In this document: piece by piece, positions 1 to 9,600 of the stretch
Position numbering within the stretch: position 1 is the stretch's first letter
Layout of the letters: the number at the start of each line of letters is the position of its first letter
Origin: Lachnospira multipara LB2003
GTDB lineage: Bacteria > Bacillota > Clostridia > Lachnospirales > Lachnospiraceae
DNA: 64,000 nt
Assembly (NCBI RefSeq): GCF_000702205.1
Contig: NZ_KL370871.1
Location: 186,001-250,000, forward strand
Reading direction: 5' to 3'
Program-made: the position numbers and the translations under genes
Notes under the pieces: generated by a model
What the model was told of the DNA's origin: nothing
The model's input: the letters and a program-made list of their open reading frames with translations, nothing else
Databases searched by the model: none

Positions 1-71
1 AGTCCATTAACAAGTGGGAAGATCTTGAATTTCTTCTTTTTCTTTCTAACTACAATCTTATCATCACTCAT
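1..71 (-). CDS. ABC transporter permease, N-terminal fragment (LplC/YtcP-type, partial)
   Basis: Only the first 23 codons lie in the window. The reading starts at the ATG at 71 with MSDDKIVV followed by a lysine run, and stays open to the window edge. A GGAGGC ribosome site sits 7 bases upstream. The gene follows an LplB-type permease by 12 bp. In LplABC-type importers the second permease comes next, so this is probably the LplC/YtcP-type partner. The family call rests on position only, since no membrane domain is visible yet. Confidence 0.6.
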   Translation of the reverse strand, partial: MSDDKIVVRKKKKKFKIFPLVNG

Positions 72-83
72 TATTTTGCCTCC

Positions 84-1580
84 TTATACAATTCCACGAC
101 CGCGGACCTTCTTAGATGCATAGTTACAGCCAAGTACGAGAATCATACCTACGAAAGATTTAAATAAACCAACTGATGTTGTATAACCATAATCTGAGTT
201 ACCACCAGCGAAAGTCTTATCATAAACGTATGTCTGTAAAACTGATGCAACTGAGTCTACAGCCGGACTCTTAGTTACGAATACTGATTCGAAAAGGTTC
301 ATAACCTTAGCAAGGTTAAGAATGAATACAGTAATAATTGTATTAGCAAGTGCTGGAAGAGTGATGTAAATCAATCTCTTAAATCTATTAGCACCATCGA
401 TCTGAGCTGCCTCATATAAATCAGGGCTAATACCAGATAAAGTTGCAAGGAAGAGGACTGTTCCCCAACCTGTATCCTTCCAAAGGTTCATTACGTAGAA
501 TGTTCCTCTCCAATAATGAACATCAGCAAGGAAGTTAATAGGATCCTTAATAAGTCCTGCACCAATTAAGAAACCATTAATAACACCTGAACTATTTACT
601 GAAAGAAGCATTCTAAATACAGAGAAGATAACTACCCATGACATGAAGTGAGGTAAGTATACGATTGTCTGTACTGTCTTCTTAAATGGCATGTTAACAA
701 TTTCATTAAGAAGTAATGAAATAATAACAGCTGCACCTGTATTAAGTATTAACTTAATAATTGAAAGAATAAGTGTGTTTCTAAATGATCTCCAGAAGAA
801 TGTATCATTTGTTAACATAATCTGGAAATGATATAAACCTACGTAATATGGGTTACCAATTACGTAACGTGTGAATGCATAACGACATCCAAGCATTGGC
901 CAGTAGTTAAAAATAAGAATCATGATTAATACTGGTAAATACATGAGGTAGAAACCTCTATAATAGTAAAGCTTTAAACCAAGGCTCTGGTTTAATGAGT
1001 TTGAAAGATACTTAGCATCTACGCCAAGATCCTTCTTGAAATACTTTAAAACATCAAAGAATACACCAACGATAGCTACAATTAAACCAATGATCATGAT
1101 GTATGTACCACAACCGATATGGTATGTATTATCACCGTAGCCATTGTTAAGTACATTCATTAATGTTGTATACTCTTTCTTAAGTCCACCACCAGTAATC
1201 TTGCCGACTACGATGTCATATGTGAATCCAAAGAAAGAAATAGCCCAAACGATTGTAGCTCCAACTGAACAAATAATTGAGAATATTTCCTTCTTTGCTA
1301 CTACACAAAGAATACCAGCTACGATAAATAAAATAAATAAATACCACATAACTGGAACAGTAATATTCATAAAGCTGAACGCAAAACCCTTTGGTACATA
1401 ACCATCAAGAACTGCCTCGTTAGACTGTACAAATGGAAGCATTGAAGCAATAAGCATAATTACGAAACCAATGATTGAAATCACTTTTAAGTTTCCTGCT
1501 GGCTTACCTACTTTTTCTCCGCACTTTGGACAAATCTTAGCGTTCTTAGGTAATTCTGTGTTGCAAGATTTACACTGCAT
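84..1580 (-). CDS. LplB-type sugar ABC transporter permease with N-terminal zinc ribbon and extra membrane domain
   Basis: Membrane subunit of a carbohydrate ABC importer of the LplB family. The last 290 or so residues match a normal permease, with the YYYRGFYLMYLPV entry region, about six membrane segments and the EAAQIDGANRFKRLIYITLP coupling-loop motif that contacts the ATPase. The first 200 residues are extra: a zinc ribbon (C3, C6, C17, C20) followed by about four membrane segments. The family is usually near 300 residues, so this 498-residue protein is a fusion. There is no frameshift and the reading frame is continuous. It lies downstream of the binding protein gene, separated by 156 bp of hairpins. 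No ATPase gene is present in the window, so a shared MsmX-like ATPase is likely (inference). Confidence 0.85.
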   Translation of the reverse strand: MQCKSCNTELPKNAKICPKCGEKVGKPAGNLKVISIIGFVIMLIASMLPFVQSNEAVLDGYVPKGFAFSFMNITVPVMWYLFILFIVAGILCVVAKKEIFSIICSVGATIVWAISFFGFTYDIVVGKITGGGLKKEYTTLMNVLNNGYGDNTYHIGCGTYIMIIGLIVAIVGVFFDVLKYFKKDLGVDAKYLSNSLNQSLGLKLYYYRGFYLMYLPVLIMILIFNYWPMLGCRYAFTRYVIGNPYYVGLYHFQIMLTNDTFFWRSFRNTLILSIIKLILNTGAAVIISLLLNEIVNMPFKKTVQTIVYLPHFMSWVVIFSVFRMLLSVNSSGVINGFLIGAGLIKDPINFLADVHYWRGTFYVMNLWKDTGWGTVLFLATLSGISPDLYEAAQIDGANRFKRLIYITLPALANTIITVFILNLAKVMNLFESVFVTKSPAVDSVASVLQTYVYDKTFAGGNSDYGYTTSVGLFKSFVGMILVLGCNYASKKVRGRGIV

Positions 1581-1641
1581 CTTTATACCTTCTTTCCTGT
1601 ATTTTTCATAGCTATCATCAGTACTTGATAACTAAATAATA

Positions 1642-1735
1642 GAATTCACACCGAAGGGCTACCCCTCCGATATGAATTCCATAAATGACTTTCGTCATTG
1701 AATCAGCTATTGCTGAAATTTATTCTGATAACAGA
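1642..1735 (-). promoter_or_regulatory. Cluster of stem-loops between binding protein and permease genes
   Basis: Four inverted repeats fill the space just after the binding protein stop codon. The largest, 1642-1679, pairs GAATTCA arms and continues through a G:U-containing stem to about 17 bp with a 4-base loop. Others are at 1684-1699 (AATGAC/GTCATT), 1703-1716 (TCAGC/GCTGA) and 1722-1735 (TTCTG/CAGAA). None is followed by a clear T-run in the direction of transcription. They more likely stabilise the upstream mRNA or lower downstream expression than terminate transcription. Confidence 0.6.
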
Positions 1736-1736
1736 A

Positions 1737-3350
1737 TTACTTTAATAAGTCATTTAAAGACTTAATTACAGCATCTGCCTTAGAATCTACTGTATCATGA
1801 TAATACTTCATAGCTTCATCAACTGACCATGTACCAAGAGCAACCTTAGAGATTACTTCGTTTCTAGCCTTGTTGATATCTGTAATATTGTTACCTAATG
1901 TTTCTGTCATTGGAAGTGGCTTAGCTACATCTGAATGGTTAGAGAACATTTCGAAGTTATCCTTAACAACATCTGTTAATGATGAAGCACCTGGATCTTC
2001 GCCCTTGAATGTTGCAATAGCAAGAACTGGATCGATGTGGTTCTTCTTCATAAGAGCTGTTGGATCTTCTGGAGATGGTAAGAAGTGGAACTTACCTTCT
2101 TCGTATGTATAAGACTTAACTGCGTCACCAGCCTTAGCTGTCTGAAGAGTTACTGTTTCAGCCTTATCATCCCAGTGTGTTCCCTTAGCACCATACTGCC
2201 ATAACATCTGAACATCGCCACCATCTAACATTGTATCGATGAAGTACTTAAAGATACCTTCTGCCTTACCTGACTGTTCTGCTGCAGATGTGATACACCA
2301 AGCTGTTGAAAGTCTTTCAGTATAGCTACCAAGTTCCTTAATTGGGTAAATAGCAACTAATCTGTCATCAAGCTTCTTGTTAGCAAGGTTAGTCTTTAAT
2401 GTATCAGCCCATGTACCAGCCCAGTATGTGAATACACCTGATTCTGTAGATGGATCTGTTGAATAGAACTTATTACGAGCCTGAGCTGTTGTCTGACCTT
2501 CTGTAGATGGATCGATGATACCATCCTTAACAGCGTCCTGAAGTCTCTGAAGAGCAGCCTTCATTTCGTCCTGAGCGAAACCATCAACATATTCATCACC
2601 CTTAAGGTAGAATGTGTATTCTGCATCCTGATAGAATTCAGGAAGATAGTTTGTATATGGAGCTTCTGTTCCAATCCAACCTGGAGCTGAAATTACATAA
2701 TCTGAAGAAGAAGCAGCCTTCATCTTCTTTAAAATATCATAGTATTCACTATATGTAAGAGTCTTATCCTTAACGTCTGCTTCTGATAAGCCTGCCTTCT
2801 CTAACCAAGAAGTCTTAACATATGTACAGCAACCATTACCACGGAATGGTGAGAAACCATACATAGCTTCTTCGCCGTCAGCACCTAAAACTACGTTAGC
2901 TGCTTCGATCTTATCTGCAGATGTGATAAGTCTACCAGAATTCTTTGTTTCTGACTTTGCCCAAGCATCTGTCATATCCCAAAGGTAACCGTTGTTAGCA
3001 TATAATGCTAAGTAATCAGATGAAAGAAGTACTACATCTGGAAGATCACCTGAAGCAAATGTAGATGCTACCTGATCATAATAAGCTGAATGTTCTGGAC
3101 GTACCCATTCAATATCAAGGCCTGTAAGTTCTTCAAGCTGTGAATAGAATGCATCTGCACCGTTAGTATCCTTTACTACAGTACCATCTGCCATAACCTT
3201 GAATGTACCTGGCTTTTCAACTGATGCCCAGTCAACTGTTTTCTTTTCTTTGCTGCCGCTGTTTGAGCTAGAAGCTCCACAAGCAACAAGACCCATTACT
3301 GAAGTAAGTGTTAAACCTACAGCAGTAAGCTTTTTGATTGTCTTTTTCAT
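1737..3350 (-). CDS. Extracellular solute-binding lipoprotein (LplA family)
   Basis: Substrate-binding protein of the ABC importer encoded just downstream, anchored outside the membrane by lipid. The N-terminus is a lipoprotein signal with lipobox LVAC and the lipidated cysteine at residue 24. The mature protein begins with a Ser/Lys-rich linker and is about 510 residues, in the size range of LplA-type oligosaccharide binding proteins. The start has an AGGAGGG site. A promoter at 3416-3444 precedes it. The substrate cannot be read from sequence; complex glycans are usual for this family. Confidence 0.9.
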   Translation of the reverse strand: MKKTIKKLTAVGLTLTSVMGLVACGASSSNSGSKEKKTVDWASVEKPGTFKVMADGTVVKDTNGADAFYSQLEELTGLDIEWVRPEHSAYYDQVASTFASGDLPDVVLLSSDYLALYANNGYLWDMTDAWAKSETKNSGRLITSADKIEAANVVLGADGEEAMYGFSPFRGNGCCTYVKTSWLEKAGLSEADVKDKTLTYSEYYDILKKMKAASSSDYVISAPGWIGTEAPYTNYLPEFYQDAEYTFYLKGDEYVDGFAQDEMKAALQRLQDAVKDGIIDPSTEGQTTAQARNKFYSTDPSTESGVFTYWAGTWADTLKTNLANKKLDDRLVAIYPIKELGSYTERLSTAWCITSAAEQSGKAEGIFKYFIDTMLDGGDVQMLWQYGAKGTHWDDKAETVTLQTAKAGDAVKSYTYEEGKFHFLPSPEDPTALMKKNHIDPVLAIATFKGEDPGASSLTDVVKDNFEMFSNHSDVAKPLPMTETLGNNITDINKARNEVISKVALGTWSVDEAMKYYHDTVDSKADAVIKSLNDLLK

Positions 3351-3415
3351 AAACCTTAAAACCCTCCTTAATTGGTTTTGGGGAACACCCCCGTTAGTTT
3401 TTTTCTAACGTGCTT

Positions 3416-3444
3416 ATATTAGCATTTTTGTTATATTTTAACAA
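3416..3444 (-). promoter_or_regulatory. Promoter of the sugar ABC operon
   Basis: On the minus strand TTGTTA (3439-3444) and TAATAT (3416-3421) are 17 bp apart, with a TGC extension before the -10. The leader of about 60 bases contains a CGTTAG/CTAACG hairpin and a GGGG/CCCC hairpin before the ribosome site. The rest of the gap to 3659 is very AT-rich and shows nothing else I recognise. Confidence 0.6.
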
Positions 3445-3659
3445 GACTATTTTAAACATTTCTTGTATTTTTTTTGTCTTTTTTATGAATTTCAGTGTTT
3501 AAGCCCCTTTTTTGAGCCTTAATTTGTGAATTTTTTGTAAAAAGAATAACAAATTATTTATTATTTATTATTTTTTAAGTAATGCTTTTTTCATCTTTTA
3601 TGTGAATTTTGCACTAAAACCAATCACGTTTCTTGACAAAATTAATAACTTTCACAAAT

Positions 3660-3692
3660 AAAGGGTGCGAATATTTACTATTCGCACCCTTT
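3660..3692 (-). terminator. Intrinsic terminator downstream of the YigZ-family gene
   Basis: A perfect 14-bp stem (arms 3660-3673 and 3679-3692) has a 5-base loop and lies 60 bp after the stop codon of the YigZ-like gene. The run after the stem is T-rich but not a pure T-tract. Confidence 0.75.
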
Positions 3693-3751
3693 ATTGTCAA
3701 TTTTTACCACTATTCATATTTTATTCATATTTTAATACATATTATTCTGTT

Positions 3752-4381
3752 CTACTTTATCTTTTTACAGATTTTTTTCTCTTTTATATCTTCTAATTGA
3801 ATTTCACCTGAGAATTCGTTTTGGAGTTTATGCACAAATCCATCAATTTTTTCCTTTTCAATTGTTAATGCCATGTGCACTTTTTCAGTATAATTAGTTT
3901 CATCAATCTGGATATTATCAGCCTCACATATGTATTGAATCTTACCCAAATTAGTATATTCAAATTCTATATTAGCTGTTAGGCCATCTATAATTTCACC
4001 CAAAGTTGCATTAGCTAGTCCCTCAATTGTAGCACCCTGATAAGCCCTTACAAGTCCTCCCGTTCCAAGTAATACTCCACCAAAATATCTTGTAACCACA
4101 ACTAATACATTAGTTAAATCTCTACTTGTAATCACTTCTAGAATTGGTTTTCCAGCTGTTCCTTGTGGTTCTCCATCATCTGAAAACCTTTGGATTTCAC
4201 CCTTATCTCCTATCACATAAGCAAAACAATTATGTCTGGCGTCCCAGTATTTTTTCTTTATTTGATTAATAATAGTTGTTGCTTCATCCTCTGTCTTTAT
4301 AGAAAAAACATGTGCTATAAATCGAGATTTTTTCTCAACTATTTCCCCTCTACCGTTATCTACCACTACATTCATAAACAT
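3752..4381 (-). CDS. YigZ/IMPACT family protein
   Basis: Member of the UPF0029/IMPACT family. The 209-residue length is typical. The family hallmarks are visible: KSRFIAH near residue 20, DARHNCFAYV near 47, SDDGEPQGTAG near 68, and RYFGGVLLGTGGLVRAY near 97. The C-terminal 80 residues fit the second, EF-G-IV-like half of the family. Bacterial members are linked to ribosome or nucleic acid binding, but the biochemical role is not settled. It is monocistronic, with its own terminator, and divergent from the PBP gene. Confidence 0.85.
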   Translation of the reverse strand: MFMNVVVDNGRGEIVEKKSRFIAHVFSIKTEDEATTIINQIKKKYWDARHNCFAYVIGDKGEIQRFSDDGEPQGTAGKPILEVITSRDLTNVLVVVTRYFGGVLLGTGGLVRAYQGATIEGLANATLGEIIDGLTANIEFEYTNLGKIQYICEADNIQIDETNYTEKVHMALTIEKEKIDGFVHKLQNEFSGEIQLEDIKEKKICKKIK

Positions 4382-4554
4382 TGCTCCTATATCTTTTATA
4401 TGATATAATTTAACCGCATATCAGTCAGACATCTAGAGTTTACAATTAACTTCTATACGTAAACTATGTGGTCGCTGGATATTTAACTATTTTCTAGTCT
4501 TGATTTAGTAAGCAATTCACATTGGTTACTCTATTCTTAATCCCAGCACACATC

Positions 4555-4563
4555 TGATATAAT
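4555..4563 (+). promoter_or_regulatory. Extended -10 promoter of the penicillin-binding protein gene
   Basis: TGATATAAT is an exact extended -10 element. No good -35 is visible at the right distance, as expected for an extended -10 promoter. The start codon is 44 bases further on, with a GAGGTG ribosome site. Confidence 0.55.
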
Positions 4564-4606
4564 ATCATGCAATGTACATTAGGTACAAGAAAAATGAGGT
4601 GAATAT

Positions 4607-7318
4607 ATGAATTACGGTGGACGAGGCATTAGAGACAAGAAAAAGCTTCTAAACTCTTCATCAAAAAAGCTTGAGAATAAGCTTGGAGTTTTTGGCATTA
4701 AGCTAGTACTTATTGTCGCTATCGCCCTTGTTGTTGGTGTTTCATGTTTAGCCTTTGGTTCTATTCAAGGAATTATCGAAAGTGCGCCAGATATTAAATC
4801 TATCGACGTATCCCCTGATGGATTCGCAACCAAAGTATATGATAACAACGGAACAGAGATTCAAACTCTCGCCTATTCAGGTGCCAACAGAACTTATGTA
4901 ACACTTGACCAGATACCAGAAGAACTTCAGCATGCATTTGTTGCAATTGAAGATGAGCGTTTCTATGAACATAATGGTATCGACGTTAAAGGTATTGTGA
5001 GAGCTGGTGCTATTGCCGTTTCTAATGGCGGTTTATCACAGGGTGCATCAACAATCACTCAGCAGCTCCTAAAGAATAATGTATTTAATGCATACAACGA
5101 AACAACCGTAGAGAAAGTAAAGCGTAAAATACAAGAACAATACCTCGCTGTTAAGCTAGAAACTGTAATGTCAAAGAATGACATTTTAGAAAACTACCTA
5201 AACACAATTAACTTAGGTAATGGTTATTACGGCGTACAGGCAGCTGCACAAGGTTATTTTAATAAAGATGTATCAGAATTAAATCTTAGTGAATGTGCTG
5301 TTATAGCATCAATTACTAAGAACCCGACAGGATTAAATCCTATCACTAATCCTGATAAGAACAGATCAAGAGAGCTTCAGGTTTTATCTAATATGCTTGA
5401 ACAGGGTTATATAACTCAGGCAACATATGATGAAGCTATTGCAGATGACGTTTATGCAAGACTTGAAGGCCTTGATGTTGCAACAGACGGTTCTTCTACT
5501 TATTCATATTTTGTTGATGAGGTTATTGAACAGTTAACAACTGACCTTATGGAACAGTATGGATATACAGAAAAACAAGCTACTAATATGATTTATGGTG
5601 GTGGCCTACAAATTTACACAACTCAAGATTCTAAGATGCAAGAAATTGCAGATGATACAATCAATGATTTGTCAAATTGGCCACGTTCAACTCAGTTCTC
5701 TATAAATCTTTCATTTGCTGTAAAGAGTGGAGATGGAACTTATCATTATTACAACCATAACACAATGCAGACATGGTTTAATCAAACAAGAGGAGATTCA
5801 TCATTCTCATTAACACAGTCAAGTGAAGATAGAGCTAATGAACTTATTAAAGAATACGAAGATGCCATGAAGGGAAATGACGGTACAATTACAAATGAAT
5901 CAATTGAATTTGTAGTTCAACCACAGGTTTCATTCTCTCTTATGGAACAATCTACAGGTTATGTTAAGGTATTAGTTGGTGGTCGTGGAGAAAAGACAGG
6001 TAATAGAACATTAAACAGAGCAACTGATGATGTTACAAGACAGCCTGGTTCTTCAATCAAGCCCCTTGTTGCATATGGACCTGCCCTTGATACAGGTGCT
6101 ATTACTCTTGCAACAGCAATTGATGATGCTCCATACTACTATAGTGGTTCAGAATCAAAATTAGTAACAAACTACGATAAGTCATATCGTGGTATTATGA
6201 CAGTTAGAGAAGCAATTACAATTTCAGAAAACGTACCAGCTGTTAAGGTTCTTACAGCTATAACTCCTCAGGTAGGTTTTAATTACCTTAAGAGTTTTGG
6301 TTTATCTACACTTGTTTCACCTAGCGATGCAATTAATGGCAGCCATGATGTGGTTCAGTCATTAGCACTTGGTGGTATGACAAAGGGTGTATGTAATATC
6401 GATATGACAGCAGCCTATGCAGCAATTGCTAATGGCGGTACATATACTAAACCTATTTACTATACTCAGGTACTCGATAATGAAGGTAATGTAATTATTG
6501 ATAATTCAACACCACAGACTCATAGAGTACTTAAGGAAACAACATCTTGGCTACTTACATCAGCTCTTCGTTCAGTAGTAACTAATGGTACTGCTACAGC
6601 AGCTAATATATCTGGTCAGCCAGCATGTGGTAAGACAGGTACAACTCAGAATGATACAGATAAGTGGTTCTGCGGATTTACTCCATACTACTCAGCATCA
6701 ATTTGGGTTGGTTATGATGATAACTCAACAACAGTTAACAGTGTTAATCATACACGTATCTGGGGTAAGATAATGGAATCAATTAATGATTACACTAATG
6801 ACCCAACAGGTACATATAAAGAGCCGGAAGGCATAACTCAAGTTGAGGTATGTAATAAGTCAGGTAAATTACCATCTGATTTATGTGCATTAGATGAGCG
6901 TGGAAGTACTCATATTACAGAATACTTCTCTACAGATAATGTACCAAAGGATACATGTGATGTTCACGTAAGAGTTACATTATGTAACGAATCAGGTCTT
7001 GTAGCAGCAAGTGGTTGTCCATCAACAACTTCAAGAATCCTTACAGTTAAGGACTCAGCTACAACAACCCTTGGTGGCGATGGTGCCGTTAATTACACAA
7101 CTGCAGATGCTCAATATAGTATTTCAAGAGATCAGCTAACTAAGATATGTAATTTACATTCTAACAGTGCTGCTCCTACACAGAAAGCTACAGATAGCTC
7201 AACTGGAGCTACATCAGAAGCTAGCAGTAAACCATCAAAGCAAAGCAATACATCAAAATCAGGTTCTAAGCAAGAGCAAACAACTGCTAATAACCATGTA
7301 GGCGATGATGATAATTAA
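4607..7318 (+). CDS. Class A penicillin-binding protein (PBP1A-type, glycosyltransferase plus transpeptidase)
   Basis: Bifunctional peptidoglycan synthase that polymerises glycan strands and cross-links peptides at the outer face of the membrane. A single membrane anchor lies at about residues 31-50. The GT51 domain begins near residue 95, with the catalytic motif EDERFYEHNGID (E115). The transpeptidase domain carries SSIK (S482, K485), SEN (S540) and KTGT (676-679), so both activities look intact. The tail from about 860 is rich in Ser, Thr and Lys and is probably disordered. The gene stands alone between its own promoter and a strong terminator. Confidence 0.95.
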   Translation: MNYGGRGIRDKKKLLNSSSKKLENKLGVFGIKLVLIVAIALVVGVSCLAFGSIQGIIESAPDIKSIDVSPDGFATKVYDNNGTEIQTLAYSGANRTYVTLDQIPEELQHAFVAIEDERFYEHNGIDVKGIVRAGAIAVSNGGLSQGASTITQQLLKNNVFNAYNETTVEKVKRKIQEQYLAVKLETVMSKNDILENYLNTINLGNGYYGVQAAAQGYFNKDVSELNLSECAVIASITKNPTGLNPITNPDKNRSRELQVLSNMLEQGYITQATYDEAIADDVYARLEGLDVATDGSSTYSYFVDEVIEQLTTDLMEQYGYTEKQATNMIYGGGLQIYTTQDSKMQEIADDTINDLSNWPRSTQFSINLSFAVKSGDGTYHYYNHNTMQTWFNQTRGDSSFSLTQSSEDRANELIKEYEDAMKGNDGTITNESIEFVVQPQVSFSLMEQSTGYVKVLVGGRGEKTGNRTLNRATDDVTRQPGSSIKPLVAYGPALDTGAITLATAIDDAPYYYSGSESKLVTNYDKSYRGIMTVREAITISENVPAVKVLTAITPQVGFNYLKSFGLSTLVSPSDAINGSHDVVQSLALGGMTKGVCNIDMTAAYAAIANGGTYTKPIYYTQVLDNEGNVIIDNSTPQTHRVLKETTSWLLTSALRSVVTNGTATAANISGQPACGKTGTTQNDTDKWFCGFTPYYSASIWVGYDDNSTTVNSVNHTRIWGKIMESINDYTNDPTGTYKEPEGITQVEVCNKSGKLPSDLCALDERGSTHITEYFSTDNVPKDTCDVHVRVTLCNESGLVAASGCPSTTSRILTVKDSATTTLGGDGAVNYTTADAQYSISRDQLTKICNLHSNSAAPTQKATDSSTGATSEASSKPSKQSNTSKSGSKQEQTTANNHVGDDDN

Positions 7319-7340
7319 ATTTGATTTTAAATAACAAAGA

Positions 7341-7364
7341 CCCCCGATAAGAAATTATCGGGGG
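7341..7364. terminator. Bidirectional terminator between convergent genes
   Basis: A perfect 10-bp GC-rich stem (CCCCCGATAA with its complement) has a GAAA loop and is followed by T-rich DNA on both strands. It serves the PBP gene on the plus strand and the methyltransferase gene on the minus strand, whose stop codon is only 9 bp away. Confidence 0.9.
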
Positions 7365-7372
7365 TTTTGCTT

Positions 7373-8179
7373 TTATTGATTTTTTATTAATATATCAAGG
7401 GTATGTCCACCAGCACCTATTAAATCTTGTCTTTCACAAGTTGCTAGGTGATATTTAATAAATCCCTCATACTCTTCTTCTGATAGGGCATTTAGGAACT
7501 GTCTTATATAATTAGCTGGACCATCAGGAGAAATAATCTTAACTCGCTGTAATGATAATTCCTCATTAAGCTCATTAATATTCTCAATTCTCATATAGTC
7601 ATATAGATCCTTAGTTGAAGAAATAGTCTTATAATCACTTGTAAATCTGCCTTCTTCTAAACATTCCATAATATGCTTTTCCTTAAAGGCATAAGTAATT
7701 ACACTATATTCATTCATAATATATGCAACAAGAATATATCCACCAGGTTTAACAACCCTCTTAGCTTCGCTTAAAGCTTTTAATTTGTCTTCTTTTGTAA
7801 AAAGGTGATACATAGGTCCAAAAAGCAATGCCATATCAAAGGAATTATCTTCGAATTTTTTTAATTTCATTGCATTACCCTGATAGGCTTTAACATTGGC
7901 TTTTTTAGCCTTTAAAAGACCTAAATTATGCTTAACAAGTTCAACAGCAGTCACATCATAGCCTTCATTGGCTAATGGTACGCTATAACCTCCAGTTCCA
8001 GCTCCAATATCAATAATTTTTATCTGGTCCTTTCTAGTATCATTATCTTGTTCTATCTTATCTAAAAACATATGCACATACTTCATTGTAGTAACAAATT
8101 CAACATGTCCATGGCGAGATAATAATCTCTTATCCTCATTGAATTTATTATAGTGCATTTCAATTTCTGTCATTGCCAT
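7373..8179 (-). CDS. Class I SAM-dependent methyltransferase
   Basis: Probable methyltransferase of the ubiE/Methyltransf_11 type. The SAM-binding motif I is IIDIGAGTGGYSVPLA near residue 56. An acidic residue closes the next strand (TAVELV), and GNAMKL and FDMALLFGPMYHLF follow in order. The C-terminal part, residues 150-268, shows no recognisable substrate domain. It is the last gene of an operon, 15 bp after the TPR protein. The substrate is unknown. Confidence 0.8.
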   Translation of the reverse strand: MAMTEIEMHYNKFNEDKRLLSRHGHVEFVTTMKYVHMFLDKIEQDNDTRKDQIKIIDIGAGTGGYSVPLANEGYDVTAVELVKHNLGLLKAKKANVKAYQGNAMKLKKFEDNSFDMALLFGPMYHLFTKEDKLKALSEAKRVVKPGGYILVAYIMNEYSVITYAFKEKHIMECLEEGRFTSDYKTISSTKDLYDYMRIENINELNEELSLQRVKIISPDGPANYIRQFLNALSEEEYEGFIKYHLATCERQDLIGAGGHTLDILIKNQ

Positions 8180-8194
8180 TTATAAAAACTCCAA

Positions 8195-9595
8195 TTAATG
8201 TGATGACACATAAGAATTAGCTTCACTGTAGTAGCTAGCGTTACTTGAAGCAAAATCACTAATAATTAAATTGTAATAAAGCTTAGCATTTTCTGTATCG
8301 TTTAATCCAACATAGCTTAATGCAGCATAATATACATAATTAACATTAGTGCTATCACACTTATATGCCTTTACAAAATTATTAGCAGCTATTTCATAAT
8401 TTCTTGATGAATAGGCAGTTCTACCAGCATTGTAGAATGATGTGGCTGCATTAGATAAAGTAGCTGTAGCAACTGTATTGTATAAAGACTTAGCTTCATC
8501 AGTTGGAAGAGCACTTACATCAATATCCATAATAGCTTCTGCTGCTGCAGTTGTATTGCCTGAAATATATGCATTAGCGCCGTTTATTAAAGAAATAAGC
8601 AATGCATTACTTCCACTAGTTCCTGTAACATTAGTAAGCTGTGATTCAAGTGATTCTTTCTGAGCTGTTAAATCATCAACCTGTGCCTGTAATGAATTAA
8701 TTTCAACACTTGATGATGATAACTGTTCTGAATAATCTGCAAGAGACTTATTATAATCACTTGTCATTCCCTTATTTCTTGCAGGTACTACTAAGAACCA
8801 TATAAGGGCTGCACCAATTAATACACCTATAAGAATATTAATCACTGTAATACCACCATTACTTGGTTCCTTATAGGTTGAACGAGGTATAATAACATCA
8901 TTACCATTAAGAGGCTTATTCTCTGGTATAGTCTTCTTGCGCTTAGGTAAGAATGAAGTTGCTGTCTCGTCCTTTTTTTGTGCTGCTCTTTTCTTTAATT
9001 CATCACTATATCTAAGAGCAATTGTATTATTCTTATCAACGTTTAATACATAATTAATGCACTTACTTGCCTTAGTATCCTCATCAGTCTTAAGATAAAG
9101 AAGACCAAGTAAAAGCTGAGCTTTAAGGAGTGCAGGATTAGACATAATAATCTTTTTTAACTGAATAATAGCTAAATCAAGGTTGTCTTCCTTAGCATAT
9201 ACTAAAGCTTGGTTAAATTTCTTTATTGTTCCTGTAACCATTTCAAATCTATTCTGATTTGACTGAATTCTCTTAATATAGTCACTAGCAACATTATCAT
9301 CCGGTGTAAGGTTCTTAGAAATAACCCACTGTGTAAGGGCTTCCACAACCTCTCCCATTTCACAATAAACTAAACCAAGAAGATTTCTTGCGTTAGTATT
9401 GTATTTATTAATCATAAGACTTATTTTTAAAGTTTCTACTGCGCCACTTAGGTCACGAACTCTAGCCTTCTCTAAGCCAAGGTTATAATAAGCATTTGAT
9501 GCAAGGCATGTTTTCTTGTAGATAGTTACATCCTCACCACACTTAGGGCATGTATTATTAGCCGAAAGAAGACTTCCACACTTAAAACATCTCAT
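8195..9595 (-). CDS. Zinc-ribbon, TPR-repeat membrane protein
   Basis: A 466-residue protein of unknown function. It opens with a zinc ribbon (CFKC and CPKC, cysteines 3, 6, 17, 20), then has TPR-like helical repeats at about 30-205. A positively charged linker leads to one membrane segment near residues 250-272. After it come a coiled coil (about 285-325) and further TPR-like repeats to the end. The layout suggests a scaffold with domains on both sides of the membrane. It is translationally close to the small gene upstream (5 bp gap). Confidence 0.7.
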   Translation of the reverse strand: MRCFKCGSLLSANNTCPKCGEDVTIYKKTCLASNAYYNLGLEKARVRDLSGAVETLKISLMINKYNTNARNLLGLVYCEMGEVVEALTQWVISKNLTPDDNVASDYIKRIQSNQNRFEMVTGTIKKFNQALVYAKEDNLDLAIIQLKKIIMSNPALLKAQLLLGLLYLKTDEDTKASKCINYVLNVDKNNTIALRYSDELKKRAAQKKDETATSFLPKRKKTIPENKPLNGNDVIIPRSTYKEPSNGGITVINILIGVLIGAALIWFLVVPARNKGMTSDYNKSLADYSEQLSSSSVEINSLQAQVDDLTAQKESLESQLTNVTGTSGSNALLISLINGANAYISGNTTAAAEAIMDIDVSALPTDEAKSLYNTVATATLSNAATSFYNAGRTAYSSRNYEIAANNFVKAYKCDSTNVNYVYYAALSYVGLNDTENAKLYYNLIISDFASSNASYYSEANSYVSSH

Positions 9596-9600
9596 ACTAA

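Noticed and set aside
3421-3650. Possible small RNA in the AT-rich gap before the ABC operon
   Set aside because: Only homopolymer-like AT tracts are visible, with no promoter and terminator pair facing the right way.
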